Shown here: positions 15,041-23,817 of the stretch, piece by piece
Numbering within the stretch: position 1 is the first letter of the stretch
Layout of the letters: the number at the start of each line of letters is the position of its first letter
DNA from: Erwinia sp. JUb26
Lineage (GTDB): Bacteria; Pseudomonadota; Gammaproteobacteria; Enterobacterales; Enterobacteriaceae
Direction of reading: 5' to 3'
Assembly (NCBI RefSeq): GCF_003751505.1
Contig: NZ_RJVB01000001.1
Location: 684,027-748,026, forward strand
Length of the DNA stretch: 64,000 nucleotides
Notes under the pieces: model-generated
What the model saw: the letters and a program-made list of their open reading frames with translations, nothing else
What the model was told of the DNA's origin: nothing
The model's database searches: none
Program-made: the position numbers and the translations under genes

Positions 15041-17019
15041 GAACTCCGTACCGCTCCCTCGTGCTACTGATGCTGGCCGCCCTCGGGGCTCTGCTGCTCA
15101 GCCTGTACAACGCCCAGCAGGTACTGCCCCGGCAGTTATGGTTTGATGCCGCGTTTCATCCAGACCGCACCGATATCCGCCAGGTCGTTTTTTATTACAC
15201 CACCCTGCCGCGCATAGCGGTTTCACTGCTGGTCGGCGCCGGGCTGGCGCTGGCCGGTGTTCTGTTCCAGCAGGTGCTGCGTAATCCGCTGGCCGAACCC
15301 GCTACGCTGGGGGTGGCCAGCGGTGCGCAGCTGGGGATCACGCTTTGCAGCCTGGGAATGCTGCCCGGCGGCGCGGCGATGCAGCCGGTGGCCGCCCTGC
15401 TCGGTGCGCTGGTCATCGGCGCTGCGGTATTCGGCACGGCCTGGGGGAAACGGCTGTCACCGGTGACTCTGATCCTTGCCGGACTGGTGCTCAGCCTGTA
15501 CTGCAGCGCGATAAACAGTCTGTTGGCGCTGTTCCACTATCAGGATCTGCAAAGCCTGTTTTTATGGAGCAGCGGTGCGCTCAATCAGACCGACTGGCAG
15601 CAGGTTATTTCACTGGCTCCCCGCCTGTTCATCGCGCTGGCAATGGCGCTGCTACTGGTGCGGCCGCTGACGCTGCTGGGCGTGGATGATGACGTCTCAC
15701 GCAATCTTGGCCTGGGGCTCAACCTCGCACGACTGATGGCGCTCGGGCTGGCGATTGTGCTCAGCGCCCTGCTGGTGAATGCCGTTGGCGTTGTTGGCTT
15801 TATCGGGCTGTTTGCTCCGCTATTGGCCAGACTGCTGGGCGCACGTCGCCTGATCCCCCGCCTGCTGCTGGCACCGCTTGTCGGGGCGCTGCTGCTGTGG
15901 CTGTCCGATCAGTCAATGGTGCTGCTGGCGCAGGTCTGGCAGGAGGTGCCGACCGGTGCGGCAACCGCACTGATCGGTGCGCCGATCCTGCTGTGGCTGC
16001 TGCCGCGCCTGCGGCATTCCGTACCGCCTGCCGCGGCTGATTCGGCACCGGGCGCCGAACGTGCGCGCCCCTGGCTGTGGGTAGCCTGTGCTGCCGGAGT
16101 GCTGCTGCTGGCATTGTTTATTGTGCTGATGGTTGGCCGCAACAGCCACGGGCTGAGCTGGGCGGGTGATAATCTGTGGCGCGTTCTGCCGTGGCGCTGG
16201 CCGCGCACGATCGCGGCCTTAAGCGCCGGAATCATGCTGGCCATCGCCGGAACGCTAATCCAGAAGCTGACCGCCAACGTGATGGGCAGTCCGGAAGTAC
16301 TGGGGATCAGCGCCGGGGCCGCCTCTGCGGTGATTGCGGTCATGTTCTTCCTGCCCGCCGCCGGTTTTGCCACCCTGCTGTATGCCGGTAGCGGCGGCGC
16401 GGCGCTGACCCTGGCGGCGATCCTGCTGGTCGCCGGGCGGCAGCACTTCTCCTCGCAGCGTCTGCTGCTGGCAGGCGTGGGGCTGGGTACGCTGTTTTCG
16501 GCTATCATTTCTCTGCTGCTCGCCAGCGGCGATCCGCGCCTGGGCAACCTGCTGAACTGGATTTCTGGTTCAACCTACGGCGTGGAGCCAGTGCAGGCGG
16601 CTTCCAGTATGCTGCTGGCTCAACTGCTGCTGGCCATGATGCCGCTCTGCCGCCGCTGGCTGGCGATGCTGCCATTGGGCAACGACACGGTCAGGTCGCT
16701 GGGTGTGCCGCTGGCGCGGTCGCGCATGACGATCCTGCTGTTGGCGTCGGTGCTAACCGCCGGTGCCACGCTGACGGTCGGGCCGCTCAGTTTTATCGGC
16801 CTGATGTCACCGCATATGGCGCGCATTATGGGATTCCGCCGGGCGATGCCGCAGCTGGCGATGGCCGCGATTATCGGGGCGCTGCTGATGCTGATCGCCG
16901 ACTGGTGCGGCCGCATCGTGATGTTCCCTAACCAGATCCCGGCAGGGCTGCTGACCACCTTTATCGGCGCGCCCTGGTTTATTTATCTGCTGCGCCAGCA
17001 GGGTCAGGGCCGTGCCTGA
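15034..17019 (+). CDS. fhuB: Iron-hydroxamate ABC permease FhuB (fused double permease)
   Basis: 661 residues from the ATG at 15034, which overlaps the fhuD stop by 7 nt; the frame is open further upstream but that would run deep into fhuD. Two homologous FecCD-type halves are fused: the first shows AGVLFQQVLRNPLAEPATLGVASGAQLG, the second AGTLIQKLTANVMGSPEVLGISAGAA, each with about ten transmembrane helices, and GFIGLFAPLLARLLG / SFIGLMSPHMARIMG loops that contact the ATPase. This is the inner-membrane channel for ferric hydroxamates. No fhuC ATPase follows, so an ATPase must come from elsewhere in the genome. The operon seems to end here; the next gene has its own spacing. Confidence 0.93.
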   Translation: MVRTPYRSLVLLMLAALGALLLSLYNAQQVLPRQLWFDAAFHPDRTDIRQVVFYYTTLPRIAVSLLVGAGLALAGVLFQQVLRNPLAEPATLGVASGAQLGITLCSLGMLPGGAAMQPVAALLGALVIGAAVFGTAWGKRLSPVTLILAGLVLSLYCSAINSLLALFHYQDLQSLFLWSSGALNQTDWQQVISLAPRLFIALAMALLLVRPLTLLGVDDDVSRNLGLGLNLARLMALGLAIVLSALLVNAVGVVGFIGLFAPLLARLLGARRLIPRLLLAPLVGALLLWLSDQSMVLLAQVWQEVPTGAATALIGAPILLWLLPRLRHSVPPAAADSAPGAERARPWLWVACAAGVLLLALFIVLMVGRNSHGLSWAGDNLWRVLPWRWPRTIAALSAGIMLAIAGTLIQKLTANVMGSPEVLGISAGAASAVIAVMFFLPAAGFATLLYAGSGGAALTLAAILLVAGRQHFSSQRLLLAGVGLGTLFSAIISLLLASGDPRLGNLLNWISGSTYGVEPVQAASSMLLAQLLLAMMPLCRRWLAMLPLGNDTVRSLGVPLARSRMTILLLASVLTAGATLTVGPLSFIGLMSPHMARIMGFRRAMPQLAMAAIIGALLMLIADWCGRIVMFPNQIPAGLLTTFIGAPWFIYLLRQQGQGRA

Positions 17020-17087
17020 CGGCGCATTCTGATGATGTTAGTATCGGCTTCTCAACCACTATCATATCAACGCAGTTTAAGGATGAA

Positions 17088-17549
17088 ATGCAGATGAAAA
17101 CCATTGAGTGCAGCATTCGTGACGTCACCGCCGGGGACAACGTCAAAATCATCACCCCGTCAAACATTTACCAGTGTCAGCTGGGTGATGATGTTTTTGT
17201 CGGACCGTTTGTTGAGATCCAGAAAGGCTGCGTGATTGGTCGTGGTAGCCGCGTCCAGTCACACAGCTTTCTCTGCGAAAACGTCACCGTCGGTGAAAAC
17301 TGCTTTATCGGCCATAACGTCACCTTCGCTAACGATCTGTTCCGCAGCGGCGCGCCGGATCCGGACGCCACCAGCTGGATTAAGATAATAATCGGTGACA
17401 ACGTCACGATTGGCAGCGGTGCCACCGTGCTGACGACCTCAATTTGCAGCGGTGCGGTAATCGGTGCCGGGAGCGTGGTGATTCGGCCGGTGACGGTAAA
17501 AGGCATTTATGCCGGCAATCCGGCGCGTTTGATCCGAAAACTAGCGTAA
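17088..17549 (+). CDS. Left-handed beta-helix (hexapeptide) acyltransferase
   Basis: A 153-residue protein made mostly of hexapeptide repeats (IGRGSRVQSHSFLCENVTVGENCFIGHNVTF, later IGDNVTIGSGATV and IGAGSVVIRPV), closing with GIYAGNPARLIRKL, the standard end of sugar O/N-acetyltransferases such as the WbbJ, PglD or FdtC types. It probably acetylates an amino sugar or similar acceptor using acetyl-CoA as a trimer. AAGGA at 17079-17083 suits the ATG at 17088; the ATG at 17094 is also possible. It stands alone between fhuB and the Sel1-repeat gene, without polysaccharide genes nearby, so its acceptor is unknown. Confidence 0.82.
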   Translation: MQMKTIECSIRDVTAGDNVKIITPSNIYQCQLGDDVFVGPFVEIQKGCVIGRGSRVQSHSFLCENVTVGENCFIGHNVTFANDLFRSGAPDPDATSWIKIIIGDNVTIGSGATVLTTSICSGAVIGAGSVVIRPVTVKGIYAGNPARLIRKLA

Positions 17550-17562
17550 AAAGTTATCGCTA

Positions 17563-17586
17563 AGGGCGGTCGTCAGATACCGCCCT
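17563..17586 (+). terminator. Hairpin after the acyltransferase gene
   Basis: AGGGCGGT, loop CGTCAGAT, ACCGCCCT, 14 bp downstream of the stop. The 8-bp perfect stem is convincing, the U-tract poor. Confidence 0.5.
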
Positions 17587-17702
17587 GGCTGAATATGCCG
17601 GGCAGTTATTATCGATAACTTACCAGTCAGGATAGTGGCCATATTATTCTCATCAGTAGCCTGATTGAGCTTGTTTTTCTTCAACCCTGCGTCTTACCGC
17701 TA

Positions 17703-18833
17703 TCATCCTCGACCCCTTTTTTTCTTCTTCGGCGTCGGCTTCAGCTCTTCCCTATAGCTGTTTATCATTTCAGTCAGCTCCAGCATCTTTGTGTTGAGAA
17801 TACGTGACTCGGCCATGCGAGCCTTGAACTGTTTAAACAGATCCCTGGCGAGCGTTTTACTGCGTATCTCTTCGCAAAGTAAAAACATTTCACCGCACTT
17901 TGCCAGGCAGGGAATATTGCCTTTGTGCATCGCCGTCAGGTAATACGATCCCGCAGCGCGATAGTCTTTTTCTTCTTTGCGGATATCGCCCATCATTTCC
18001 AGTGCTTCTGTGGCCCGGTGTATCTTCCAGGCTCGCCCCAGCAGCGTGATGGCTGCGTTTCGATCGCGGGTCTGTTCAATAATCATCGCCTGCAGCGTGT
18101 TGATTCGCTCCCGGTTCCAATCGTTATGAATGTAAAAGGCAGATTTATCCGTTTCAGATGCGCTGAGCCTCGGGCTGTAGCCGCTGACCAACAATTCTGC
18201 CGCCGCAAACATAGCGGGAAGATGGTTCTGCTGCGCCGCCTGCGAGTAATACTTCATCGCCAGCGCATCGTCTCTCACTTCCATCTCACGATGATGAATT
18301 TCCCCCATGCGGGTCAGCGCCAGAACGTGCCCAACCTCCGCAGCAACGGCGTGGTATCGCAACGATCTGACCCGCGCATCGCCGAATGCCTCCGAGCGAT
18401 CCATGGCATTGCCATCGAAATCCGCACGACTGATATTTCGTTCTTCATTCAGGCCAAGATAATAACTGGCCTCTTTAATGCCCAGAGACAGCGCGCTGGT
18501 GAAACGGTGTAGCGTCGATGGACTGCGCGAGATCAGGCGATAGTGCTCCAGCAGGCCCAGATTAAAGCACGCTTCAGGCAGGTTGAGTGCGATAGCCGAG
18601 ATAAGCAGCGTGCGGGCTTTTTCCAGATCCTGCTCATAGTGAATGCCGAGGGCGAAAAATATCGCCAGATTGTTCTGGCAGTGCGGGTCATCATCAATGC
18701 CGTTGACGAAAAAGGCGATCGCTTCGCTGTAATCGGCATCGGCACTCAGCGAAGTTGCCTTATAGACTGGAAAATCAGGATGGGTGTAATGTTCGGCAAA
18801 TTTAAGGCTGTCTGGCAGTTCGGGGCGGGACAT
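17703..18833 (-). CDS. Sel1-like/tetratricopeptide repeat protein
   Basis: A 376-residue protein without a signal peptide or transmembrane helix. Several helical-pair repeats resemble Sel1/TPR units: LEKARTLLISAIALNLPEACFNLGLLEHY, VLALTRMGEIHHREMEVRDDALAMKYYSQAAQQNHLPAMFAAAELL, and DYRAAGSYYLTAMHKGNIPCLAKCGEMFLL. It ends in a lysine/arginine-rich tail (PKKKKRGRG). Such proteins are protein-protein adaptors; the partner is unknown. It is monocistronic and convergent with the acyltransferase gene, and it follows the amino-acid ABC operon on the same strand after an 86-bp gap with a hairpin. Confidence 0.75.
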   Translation of the reverse strand: MSRPELPDSLKFAEHYTHPDFPVYKATSLSADADYSEAIAFFVNGIDDDPHCQNNLAIFFALGIHYEQDLEKARTLLISAIALNLPEACFNLGLLEHYRLISRSPSTLHRFTSALSLGIKEASYYLGLNEERNISRADFDGNAMDRSEAFGDARVRSLRYHAVAAEVGHVLALTRMGEIHHREMEVRDDALAMKYYSQAAQQNHLPAMFAAAELLVSGYSPRLSASETDKSAFYIHNDWNRERINTLQAMIIEQTRDRNAAITLLGRAWKIHRATEALEMMGDIRKEEKDYRAAGSYYLTAMHKGNIPCLAKCGEMFLLCEEIRSKTLARDLFKQFKARMAESRILNTKMLELTEMINSYREELKPTPKKKKRGRG

Positions 18834-18889
18834 GGCGGATCCTGAAATTTTCTTTATATCTTAACCCTGCCCGTTGCCAACGACCAGAG

Positions 18890-18914
18890 GCGACAGGGAG
18901 ATTCCCTGCCGCCT
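18890..18914 (-). terminator. Hairpin after the amino-acid ABC operon
   Basis: GGCGACAGGGA (18890-18900) and TCCCTGCCGCC (18904-18914) form an 11-bp stem with one mismatch, directly after the binding-protein gene on the minus strand. No U-run follows, so terminator function is uncertain. Confidence 0.4.
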
Positions 18915-18919
18915 GCCAA

Positions 18920-19714
18920 TCAGGCTGGGATATACTGAATCCCCCACTTATTGAGGATTTTTTCCAGCGTTCCGTCCTGTTTCATACCGGTAAGCGCGGC
19001 GTTGATTTTCTCCAGCAGCGGACCGTTACCCTTGCGCACGGCAAACGCTACCGGCGAGACTTTCGTGGCCTGATAGGTTTCCACTACGTGCATGCCCTTC
19101 AGATTGCCGATGCTGGCCTGGCCTTTCAGGATCGGGTAGTCGTTCATACCGATGCTGACCCGGCCAAGCGAGACGTCGCGCGCCAGGTCAGCCGCATTTT
19201 CATAGAACTTCACCTCTTTAGCGATGTTCATTTCGGCAATACGGCGGCCGTAATCGGTACCGGCCATGATGCCGATGGTTTCACCTTTAAAATCGGCCGG
19301 GGTGCGATAGACCTTTTTATTGTCATCACGGGCGTAAATGCCTTCACCGATGCCGGTGATCCCTACCGAGAAGTCGACTTTGGTTTTACGCTGGTCGGTC
19401 GGCGACATGCCCGCAACGATCATATCGATTTTGTCAGACAGCAGTGACTGCAGCAGCGCAGAGAACGGAATGGCGTTAAAACCCACCTCGAACCCGGCGC
19501 GCTTCGCCACTTCTTCCGCCACCTCCGGCATAAACCCCTGAAATTTCCCCGTCTCCAGATCCATAAAACAGGTCGGGCGGCTGGCGGGCGTTGACCCGGC
19601 CAGCAGCTTCAGCGTTTCGGCCTGCGCCACGCTGGAAAAAGTGCCGCAGCACAGCGCACCGGCCAGCAGCAAAGAAGACAGACGTGAACGCTTAACGTTG
19701 GAGATCATTTTCAT
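18920..19714 (-). CDS. Amino-acid ABC transporter substrate-binding protein
   Basis: 264 residues. A cleavable signal peptide ends about SSVAQA-ETLK. The mature part is a family-3 solute-binding protein: STPASRPTCFMDLETGKFQGFMPEVAEEVAKRAGFEV, LLQSLLSDKIDMIVAGMSPTDQRKTKVDFS, and a final LEKINAALTGMKQDGTLEKILNKWG. Such proteins bind polar or basic amino acids, or opine-like compounds. It is the last gene of a three-gene leftward operon (permease, ATPase, binding protein) opposite an XRE/cupin regulator. The exact ligand is not readable. Confidence 0.92.
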   Translation of the reverse strand: MKMISNVKRSRLSSLLLAGALCCGTFSSVAQAETLKLLAGSTPASRPTCFMDLETGKFQGFMPEVAEEVAKRAGFEVGFNAIPFSALLQSLLSDKIDMIVAGMSPTDQRKTKVDFSVGITGIGEGIYARDDNKKVYRTPADFKGETIGIMAGTDYGRRIAEMNIAKEVKFYENAADLARDVSLGRVSIGMNDYPILKGQASIGNLKGMHVVETYQATKVSPVAFAVRKGNGPLLEKINAALTGMKQDGTLEKILNKWGIQYIPA

Positions 19715-19740
19715 TTTTATCGTCCCATTGAGAGTAGAGG

Positions 19741-20508
19741 TCAGGCAATTTTTCGGCAGTGTTCGCAGTGATGAACGGTGGGTTCCCGCAGTACGCGCCG
19801 CAGGAAATCCCGGGTCCTCGGCTCCTGCGGGTTTCCCAGCACCCGGTCGGTGGTTCCCTGCTCAACGATGTTGCCGCTGTGCAGGAAGCACACGCGGTCG
19901 GCCACTTCGCTGGCAAACTGCATTTCGTGGGTGACGACGATCATCGTCATCCCCTCCTGCGCCAGGTTGCGCATCACCTGCAGGACTTCGCCCACCAGCT
20001 CCGGATCCAGCGCGGAGGTCGGTTCATCAAACAGAATCGCCTTGGGCTGCAGCGCCAGCGTACGGGCGATGGCCACGCGCTGCTGCTGCCCGCCCGATAG
20101 TTGCTGCGGCCAGGCGTTGACTTTTTCGCCCAGCCCGACCAGATCAAGCAGCGACTTCGCGCGCTTCTCGGCGACGGCACGCGCTTCACCATTAACGTGG
20201 ATCGGCCCTTCCATCACGTTTTCCAGCACCGAACGATGCGGGAACAGATTGAAGCGCTGAAACACCATGCCCACCTGGCGGCGCAGGTCGTTAATCGATC
20301 GCTGCTGATTGTCTACGCGCTGACCCAGCACGCGGATCTCGCCTCCCTGGTAGCTTTCCAGCCCGTTGATGCAGCGCAGAATGGTAGATTTCCCCGAACC
20401 GGACGGGCCGATCAGGCACACCACCTCCCCCTGTTTGACGTTGAAACTGACGCCTTTCAGCACTTCAACCGGGCCAAAGCGTTTATGCACATCGTTAATT
20501 TCGATCAT
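19741..20508 (-). CDS. Polar amino-acid ABC transporter ATP-binding protein
   Basis: A 255-residue ABC ATPase of the GlnQ/HisP class: Walker A GPSGSGKST, Q-loop in GMVFQRFNLFPHRSVLENV, signature LSGGQQQRVAIAR, Walker B ILFDEPTSALDPE, and H-loop VVTHEM. It energises the adjacent permease. Its start codon is 1 bp after the permease stop, so the two are translationally close, and the binding-protein gene follows 26 bp later. It ends in a short tail with a HCEHC cysteine/histidine pair, slightly longer than the GlnQ norm. Confidence 0.94.
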   Translation of the reverse strand: MIEINDVHKRFGPVEVLKGVSFNVKQGEVVCLIGPSGSGKSTILRCINGLESYQGGEIRVLGQRVDNQQRSINDLRRQVGMVFQRFNLFPHRSVLENVMEGPIHVNGEARAVAEKRAKSLLDLVGLGEKVNAWPQQLSGGQQQRVAIARTLALQPKAILFDEPTSALDPELVGEVLQVMRNLAQEGMTMIVVTHEMQFASEVADRVCFLHSGNIVEQGTTDRVLGNPQEPRTRDFLRRVLREPTVHHCEHCRKIA

Positions 20509-20509
20509 T

Positions 20510-21160
20510 TCAGGCCCCTTTCAGACGGCGGGTTTCCAGGCGTTTGGTCAGCGCCATCAGCGGCAGACACATCGCCAGGTACAGGATGGCGACCAGCGTA
20601 TAAATAGTGGTGTTATCAAAAGTGGATGACGCCATCAGCTGCCCCTGGCGGGTCATCTCGGTGACGGCGATAGTAGACGCCAGTGCGGAATCCTTCAGCA
20701 TCATCACCAGCGTATTGCTGTACGGCGGCAGCGCGACGTGGAACGCCTGCGGCAGCACCACGCGCACCATCGCTTTGCCGAAACCCATACCCATCGAGCG
20801 CGCGGCCTCCAGCTGGCCGCGATCGACGGATTCGATCCCGGCGCGGAAAATTTCGGCAATGTAGGAGGAAAAACAGAAGGCGATGCCGATCACGCTGGCC
20901 TGAAACGCCGTCAGGGTGATGCCGATATCGGGAAACACGAAGTAGATATAAAACAGCACCACAATCATCGGCAGGCCGCGGGTGATGTTAATAATGATCG
21001 ACACCGGCCAGACGATAATACGCAGCCCGCTCATCTTCCCGGCCGCCCACAGCAGGCCCAGCGGCGTGCTGATGATCAGCGCCAGCACGGTAATCGTGAG
21101 GGTCATTTCTGCGCCCTTCAGCAAAAAGGGCAGATAATTATGTACGCTGCTCCAGTCCAT
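20510..21160 (-). CDS. Polar amino-acid ABC transporter permease
   Basis: 217 residues from the ATG at 21160, chosen because GGAGAAAG lies just upstream; the open frame continues 29 codons further but without a ribosome binding site. It has about five transmembrane helices and the HisM/GlnP hallmark: FCFSSYIAEIFRAGIESVDRGQLEAARSMGMGFGKAMVRVVLPQA, the EAA loop that contacts the ATPase. First gene of the leftward permease-ATPase-binding protein operon; a dyad (21204-21223) 44 bp upstream is a likely operator for the divergent XRE/cupin regulator. A single permease implies a homodimeric channel. Confidence 0.92.
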   Translation of the reverse strand: MDWSSVHNYLPFLLKGAEMTLTITVLALIISTPLGLLWAAGKMSGLRIIVWPVSIIINITRGLPMIVVLFYIYFVFPDIGITLTAFQASVIGIAFCFSSYIAEIFRAGIESVDRGQLEAARSMGMGFGKAMVRVVLPQAFHVALPPYSNTLVMMLKDSALASTIAVTEMTRQGQLMASSTFDNTTIYTLVAILYLAMCLPLMALTKRLETRRLKGA

Positions 21161-21203
21161 TCTTTCTCCCCGGCGATAGTTAAATCGATTAAATAGCCAA
21201 CAA

Positions 21204-21223
21204 ATATTCAACATAATGAATAT
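21204..21223. promoter_or_regulatory. Operator candidate A of the XRE/cupin regulator
   Basis: ATATTCA-ACATAA-TGAATAT, a perfect 7-6-7 inverted repeat just upstream of the ABC operon. Its ATTCA-N6-TGAAT core recurs at 21405-21420 by the regulator's promoter. Confidence 0.55.
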
Positions 21224-21385
21224 CTGCTTCACTAAAAAAGATGTCAACGCACGGCAGAGGTTTGGACATAGGGAATACTTATTGCGCTGAAATCAGCGCA
21301 AATAATCACAACAACCTCATCTAAATAAATGATTAAAATGGGTTATTTAGCCTGTGAATTTGGAGGTAAGCAGAGAGATTCAGGA

Positions 21386-21420
21386 TTGACAAAGCCTGAC
21401 GTTAATTCATTATAGTGAAT
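21386..21420 (+). promoter_or_regulatory. Promoter of the XRE/cupin gene with overlapping operator candidate B
   Basis: TTGACA (21386-21391), a 17-bp spacer and ATTATA (21409-21414) form a good sigma-70 promoter. The dyad ATTCA-TTATAG-TGAAT (21405-21420) covers the -10 box, so binding there would repress the regulator's own gene. Confidence 0.6.
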
Positions 21421-21458
21421 ATTATTCGTCATTCTCCTGCGCTACGGGATACGATCAA

Positions 21459-22058
21459 ATGAGTAAACAAATTCAGTCATCCGCGTTATCCCTTGAGGCA
21501 AATATCGGGCTGCGGGTGCGGCAGATGCGTAAGCAGCACGGCCTGACCATCAACGAACTGGCCGCGCTGGCCGGGGTTTCCGCCGGAGCCATCAGCCAGA
21601 TTGAGCGCAACCAGACCAATCCTACGGTGCGGATGCTGGAGCAGCTGCGCATTGCCCTGAGGGTGCCGTTGACTGCCCTGCTGGATACCGACGAACAGCC
21701 CGCCGCCGGGCCGGAACACTTTGTGCGGCGGCGGCAGGATCGCCCGCATTTCCACGTCGGTGAAAGCGGCGTGGCTAAAGAGCTGCTGTCACCGAACGGC
21801 GAACACGATTTACAGTTTATGCTGATCGCTATCCCCCCCGGCTCCGGCCCGCGGGAAATGCTGATGGGGAACGGGGAAAAAGCGGGTCTGCTGCTGGAAG
21901 GTGAATTGTTACTGACAGTATCTGGTGACAGCGTCACACTACTGCCAGGCGATAGTTTCCAGTTTAAGAGTCATTTAAGCCATAGCGTGTTTAATCACGG
22001 CTCAGAGGCAGCGAAAGTGCTGTGGATTATGCAAATCCAGCAACATCATCATCTTTAA
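21459..22058 (+). CDS. XRE-family regulator with C-terminal cupin domain
   Basis: 199 residues. An N-terminal lambda-repressor-like HTH (about 14-70: IGLRVRQMRKQHGLTINELA, ending SQIERNQTNPTVRMLEQLR) is joined to a RmlC-type cupin (about 110-195), with LLLEGELLLTVSGDSVTLLPGDSFQFKSHLSHSVFNHG carrying the metal-type histidines. This PuuR/SutR-like layout usually represses uptake or catabolism of small nitrogenous compounds. It is divergent from the amino-acid ABC operon, with one candidate operator at each side of the shared region, and is probably its repressor and autoregulated. It lies upstream of dat-ddc but 359 bp away. Confidence 0.9.
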   Translation: MSKQIQSSALSLEANIGLRVRQMRKQHGLTINELAALAGVSAGAISQIERNQTNPTVRMLEQLRIALRVPLTALLDTDEQPAAGPEHFVRRRQDRPHFHVGESGVAKELLSPNGEHDLQFMLIAIPPGSGPREMLMGNGEKAGLLLEGELLLTVSGDSVTLLPGDSFQFKSHLSHSVFNHGSEAAKVLWIMQIQQHHHL

Positions 22059-22417
22059 ATCCGCGTTATCCCCGTGCTTTATTTGCTGATTAACTGAGCG
22101 ATTCGCCTTGATATTGTTCATTATTTACTCTTTTTGCGCTTTTTTTCGACGCCGAACTCCCTCCTCTTATTGCCATAAATCCCCATAATGCGAAAATTTA
22201 TGCATAACGCGACTGAAATGAATTAGCGCAAAGACGATTGTTCAGCAAATCAACAACGTATTGATTCCTATGACAAAATCATAAGCGCAACTAATTAAAA
22301 TTAATCATTGAGTAGCGACTTAAAATGGCCTATATTGGCCGCGTTTTTTCACAGCAGTTAACTTTTCATTCATTTATTCAACTGTGACGTTCTGAAACTC
22401 ACGGTTGTAGGAGAGAT
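22059..22417. other. 359-bp AT-rich leader upstream of dat
   Basis: No gene seen. The stretch is much richer in A and T than the genes around it and includes a short GGCC-TATATT-GGCC dyad close to 22325-22340. Presumably it holds the dat-ddc promoter and control sites, but no known consensus (Fur, Zur, PhoB) was recognised. Confidence 0.5.
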
Positions 22418-23803
22418 ATGATGACGGATAAAGTCCGTATTGATAATTTCGGTGCAGATTCATTAAAAGGAAACAATGAAACCTATTTGGCGCGCCAGGC
22501 TGAATTTGAGTCAAATGTTAGGAGTTATCCACGTAAGCTGCCGTTTGCTATCGCAAAAGCAGAAGGCGTGTGGATTACCGATGTTGAGAATAATCAATAT
22601 CTTGACTGCCTGGCCGGTGCGGGAACGCTGGCTCTGGGCCACAACCATCCTGATATCCTGCAAAGCATCCAAAATGTCATTACCAGCGGCTTGCCGTTAC
22701 ATACACTCGATCTGACGACGCCGTTGAAAGACAGCTTCTCAGAATATCTGCTCTCTTTACTGCCAGGCCAGGGTAAAGAGTACTGCCTGCAGTTCACCGG
22801 TCCTTCCGGCGCCGACGCCGTTGAAGCCGCGCTGAAGCTGGCGAAAAAAGTGACCGGTCGTTCCGGCGTGATCAGCTTCTCCGGCGGCTACCACGGTATG
22901 ACCCACGGTGCGCTGGCGGTAACCGGCAACCTGTCACCAAAAGAAGCGGTCAACGGCATGATGCCGGAAGTGCAGTTTATGCCGTATCCGCACGAATACC
23001 GCTGCCCGCTGGGTATCGGTGGTGAGGCCGGCGTTAAGGCACTGACCTACTACTTTGACAACCTGATCAACGACGTTGAAAGCGGCGTGCGTAAACCTGC
23101 TGCGGTGATTCTGGAAGCCGTTCAGGGCGAAGGCGGCGTGAACCCGGCGCCTGCCGAGTGGCTGCAGCGCATCCGTAAGGTGACCCGCGAGCACGGCATC
23201 CTGCTGATCATTGATGAAGTGCAGGCGGGCTTTGCCCGTACCGGTAAGCTGTTTGCCTTCGAACACGCCGGAATTGAGCCAGACATCATTGTGATGTCGA
23301 AAGCCGTTGGTGGCGGTCTGCCGCTGGCCGTGCTGGGCATTAAGAAAGAGTTCGATGCCTGGTCTCCTGGCCACCACACCGGAACTTTCCGTGGTAACCA
23401 GCTGGCGATGGCTACCGGCCTGACCACGCTGAAGCACCTGAAAGAAAACAACGTTGCCGGTAAAGTAGCGGCGCAGGGCGAATGGCTGAAAGGCAAGCTG
23501 GCTGAACTGCAACAGCGTTACCCGGTGCTTGGCCACGTGCGCGGCCTGGGCATGATGATCGGTATTGAGATCGTCAAGCCAAACGAAGCGCAGGATCACA
23601 TGGGTTGCTACCCGGCTGACGGCGCGCTGTCCGCGCTGCTGCAGAAAAAATGCTTCGAAAACGGTCTGATCCTGGAACGCGGTGGACGCGACGGCTGCGT
23701 GCTGCGCCTGCTGCCTTCTCTGCTGATTACCGATCGTGAACTGGAAATTTTCCTGGATAAATTTGAAAACGCCCTGCTTGCCAGCGGCGTAAAACCGGTC
23801 TGA
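22418..23803 (+). CDS. dat: Diaminobutyrate--2-oxoglutarate aminotransferase
   Basis: A 461-residue class III, PLP-dependent aminotransferase. It has the [25 protein letters not shown] start typical of Dat/EctB-like enzymes, the [23 protein letters not shown] and [15 protein letters not shown] segments, the Asp in [15 protein letters not shown] that pairs with the PLP nitrogen, and the Schiff-base lysine K295 in [14 protein letters not shown]. It converts aspartate semialdehyde plus glutamate to L-2,4-diaminobutyrate. GGAG sits just before the ATG at 22418. The decarboxylase gene follows after a few bases, so the pair makes 1,3-diaminopropane, a polyamine and a possible siderophore building block. 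Confidence 0.94.
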   Translation: MMTDKVRIDNFGADSLKGNNETYLARQAEFESNVRSYPRKLPFAIAKAEGVWITDVENNQYLDCLAGAGTLALGHNHPDILQSIQNVITSGLPLHTLDLTTPLKDSFSEYLLSLLPGQGKEYCLQFTGPSGADAVEAALKLAKKVTGRSGVISFSGGYHGMTHGALAVTGNLSPKEAVNGMMPEVQFMPYPHEYRCPLGIGGEAGVKALTYYFDNLINDVESGVRKPAAVILEAVQGEGGVNPAPAEWLQRIRKVTREHGILLIIDEVQAGFARTGKLFAFEHAGIEPDIIVMSKAVGGGLPLAVLGIKKEFDAWSPGHHTGTFRGNQLAMATGLTTLKHLKENNVAGKVAAQGEWLKGKLAELQQRYPVLGHVRGLGMMIGIEIVKPNEAQDHMGCYPADGALSALLQKKCFENGLILERGGRDGCVLRLLPSLLITDRELEIFLDKFENALLASGVKPV

Positions 23804-23817
23804 GTGGAGTGAATTCG

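Noticed and set aside
22325..22345. GGCC-TATATT-GGCC dyad considered as a Fur or Zur box for dat
   Set aside because: The sequence does not resemble either consensus, so dat-ddc was not assigned to iron or zinc control.
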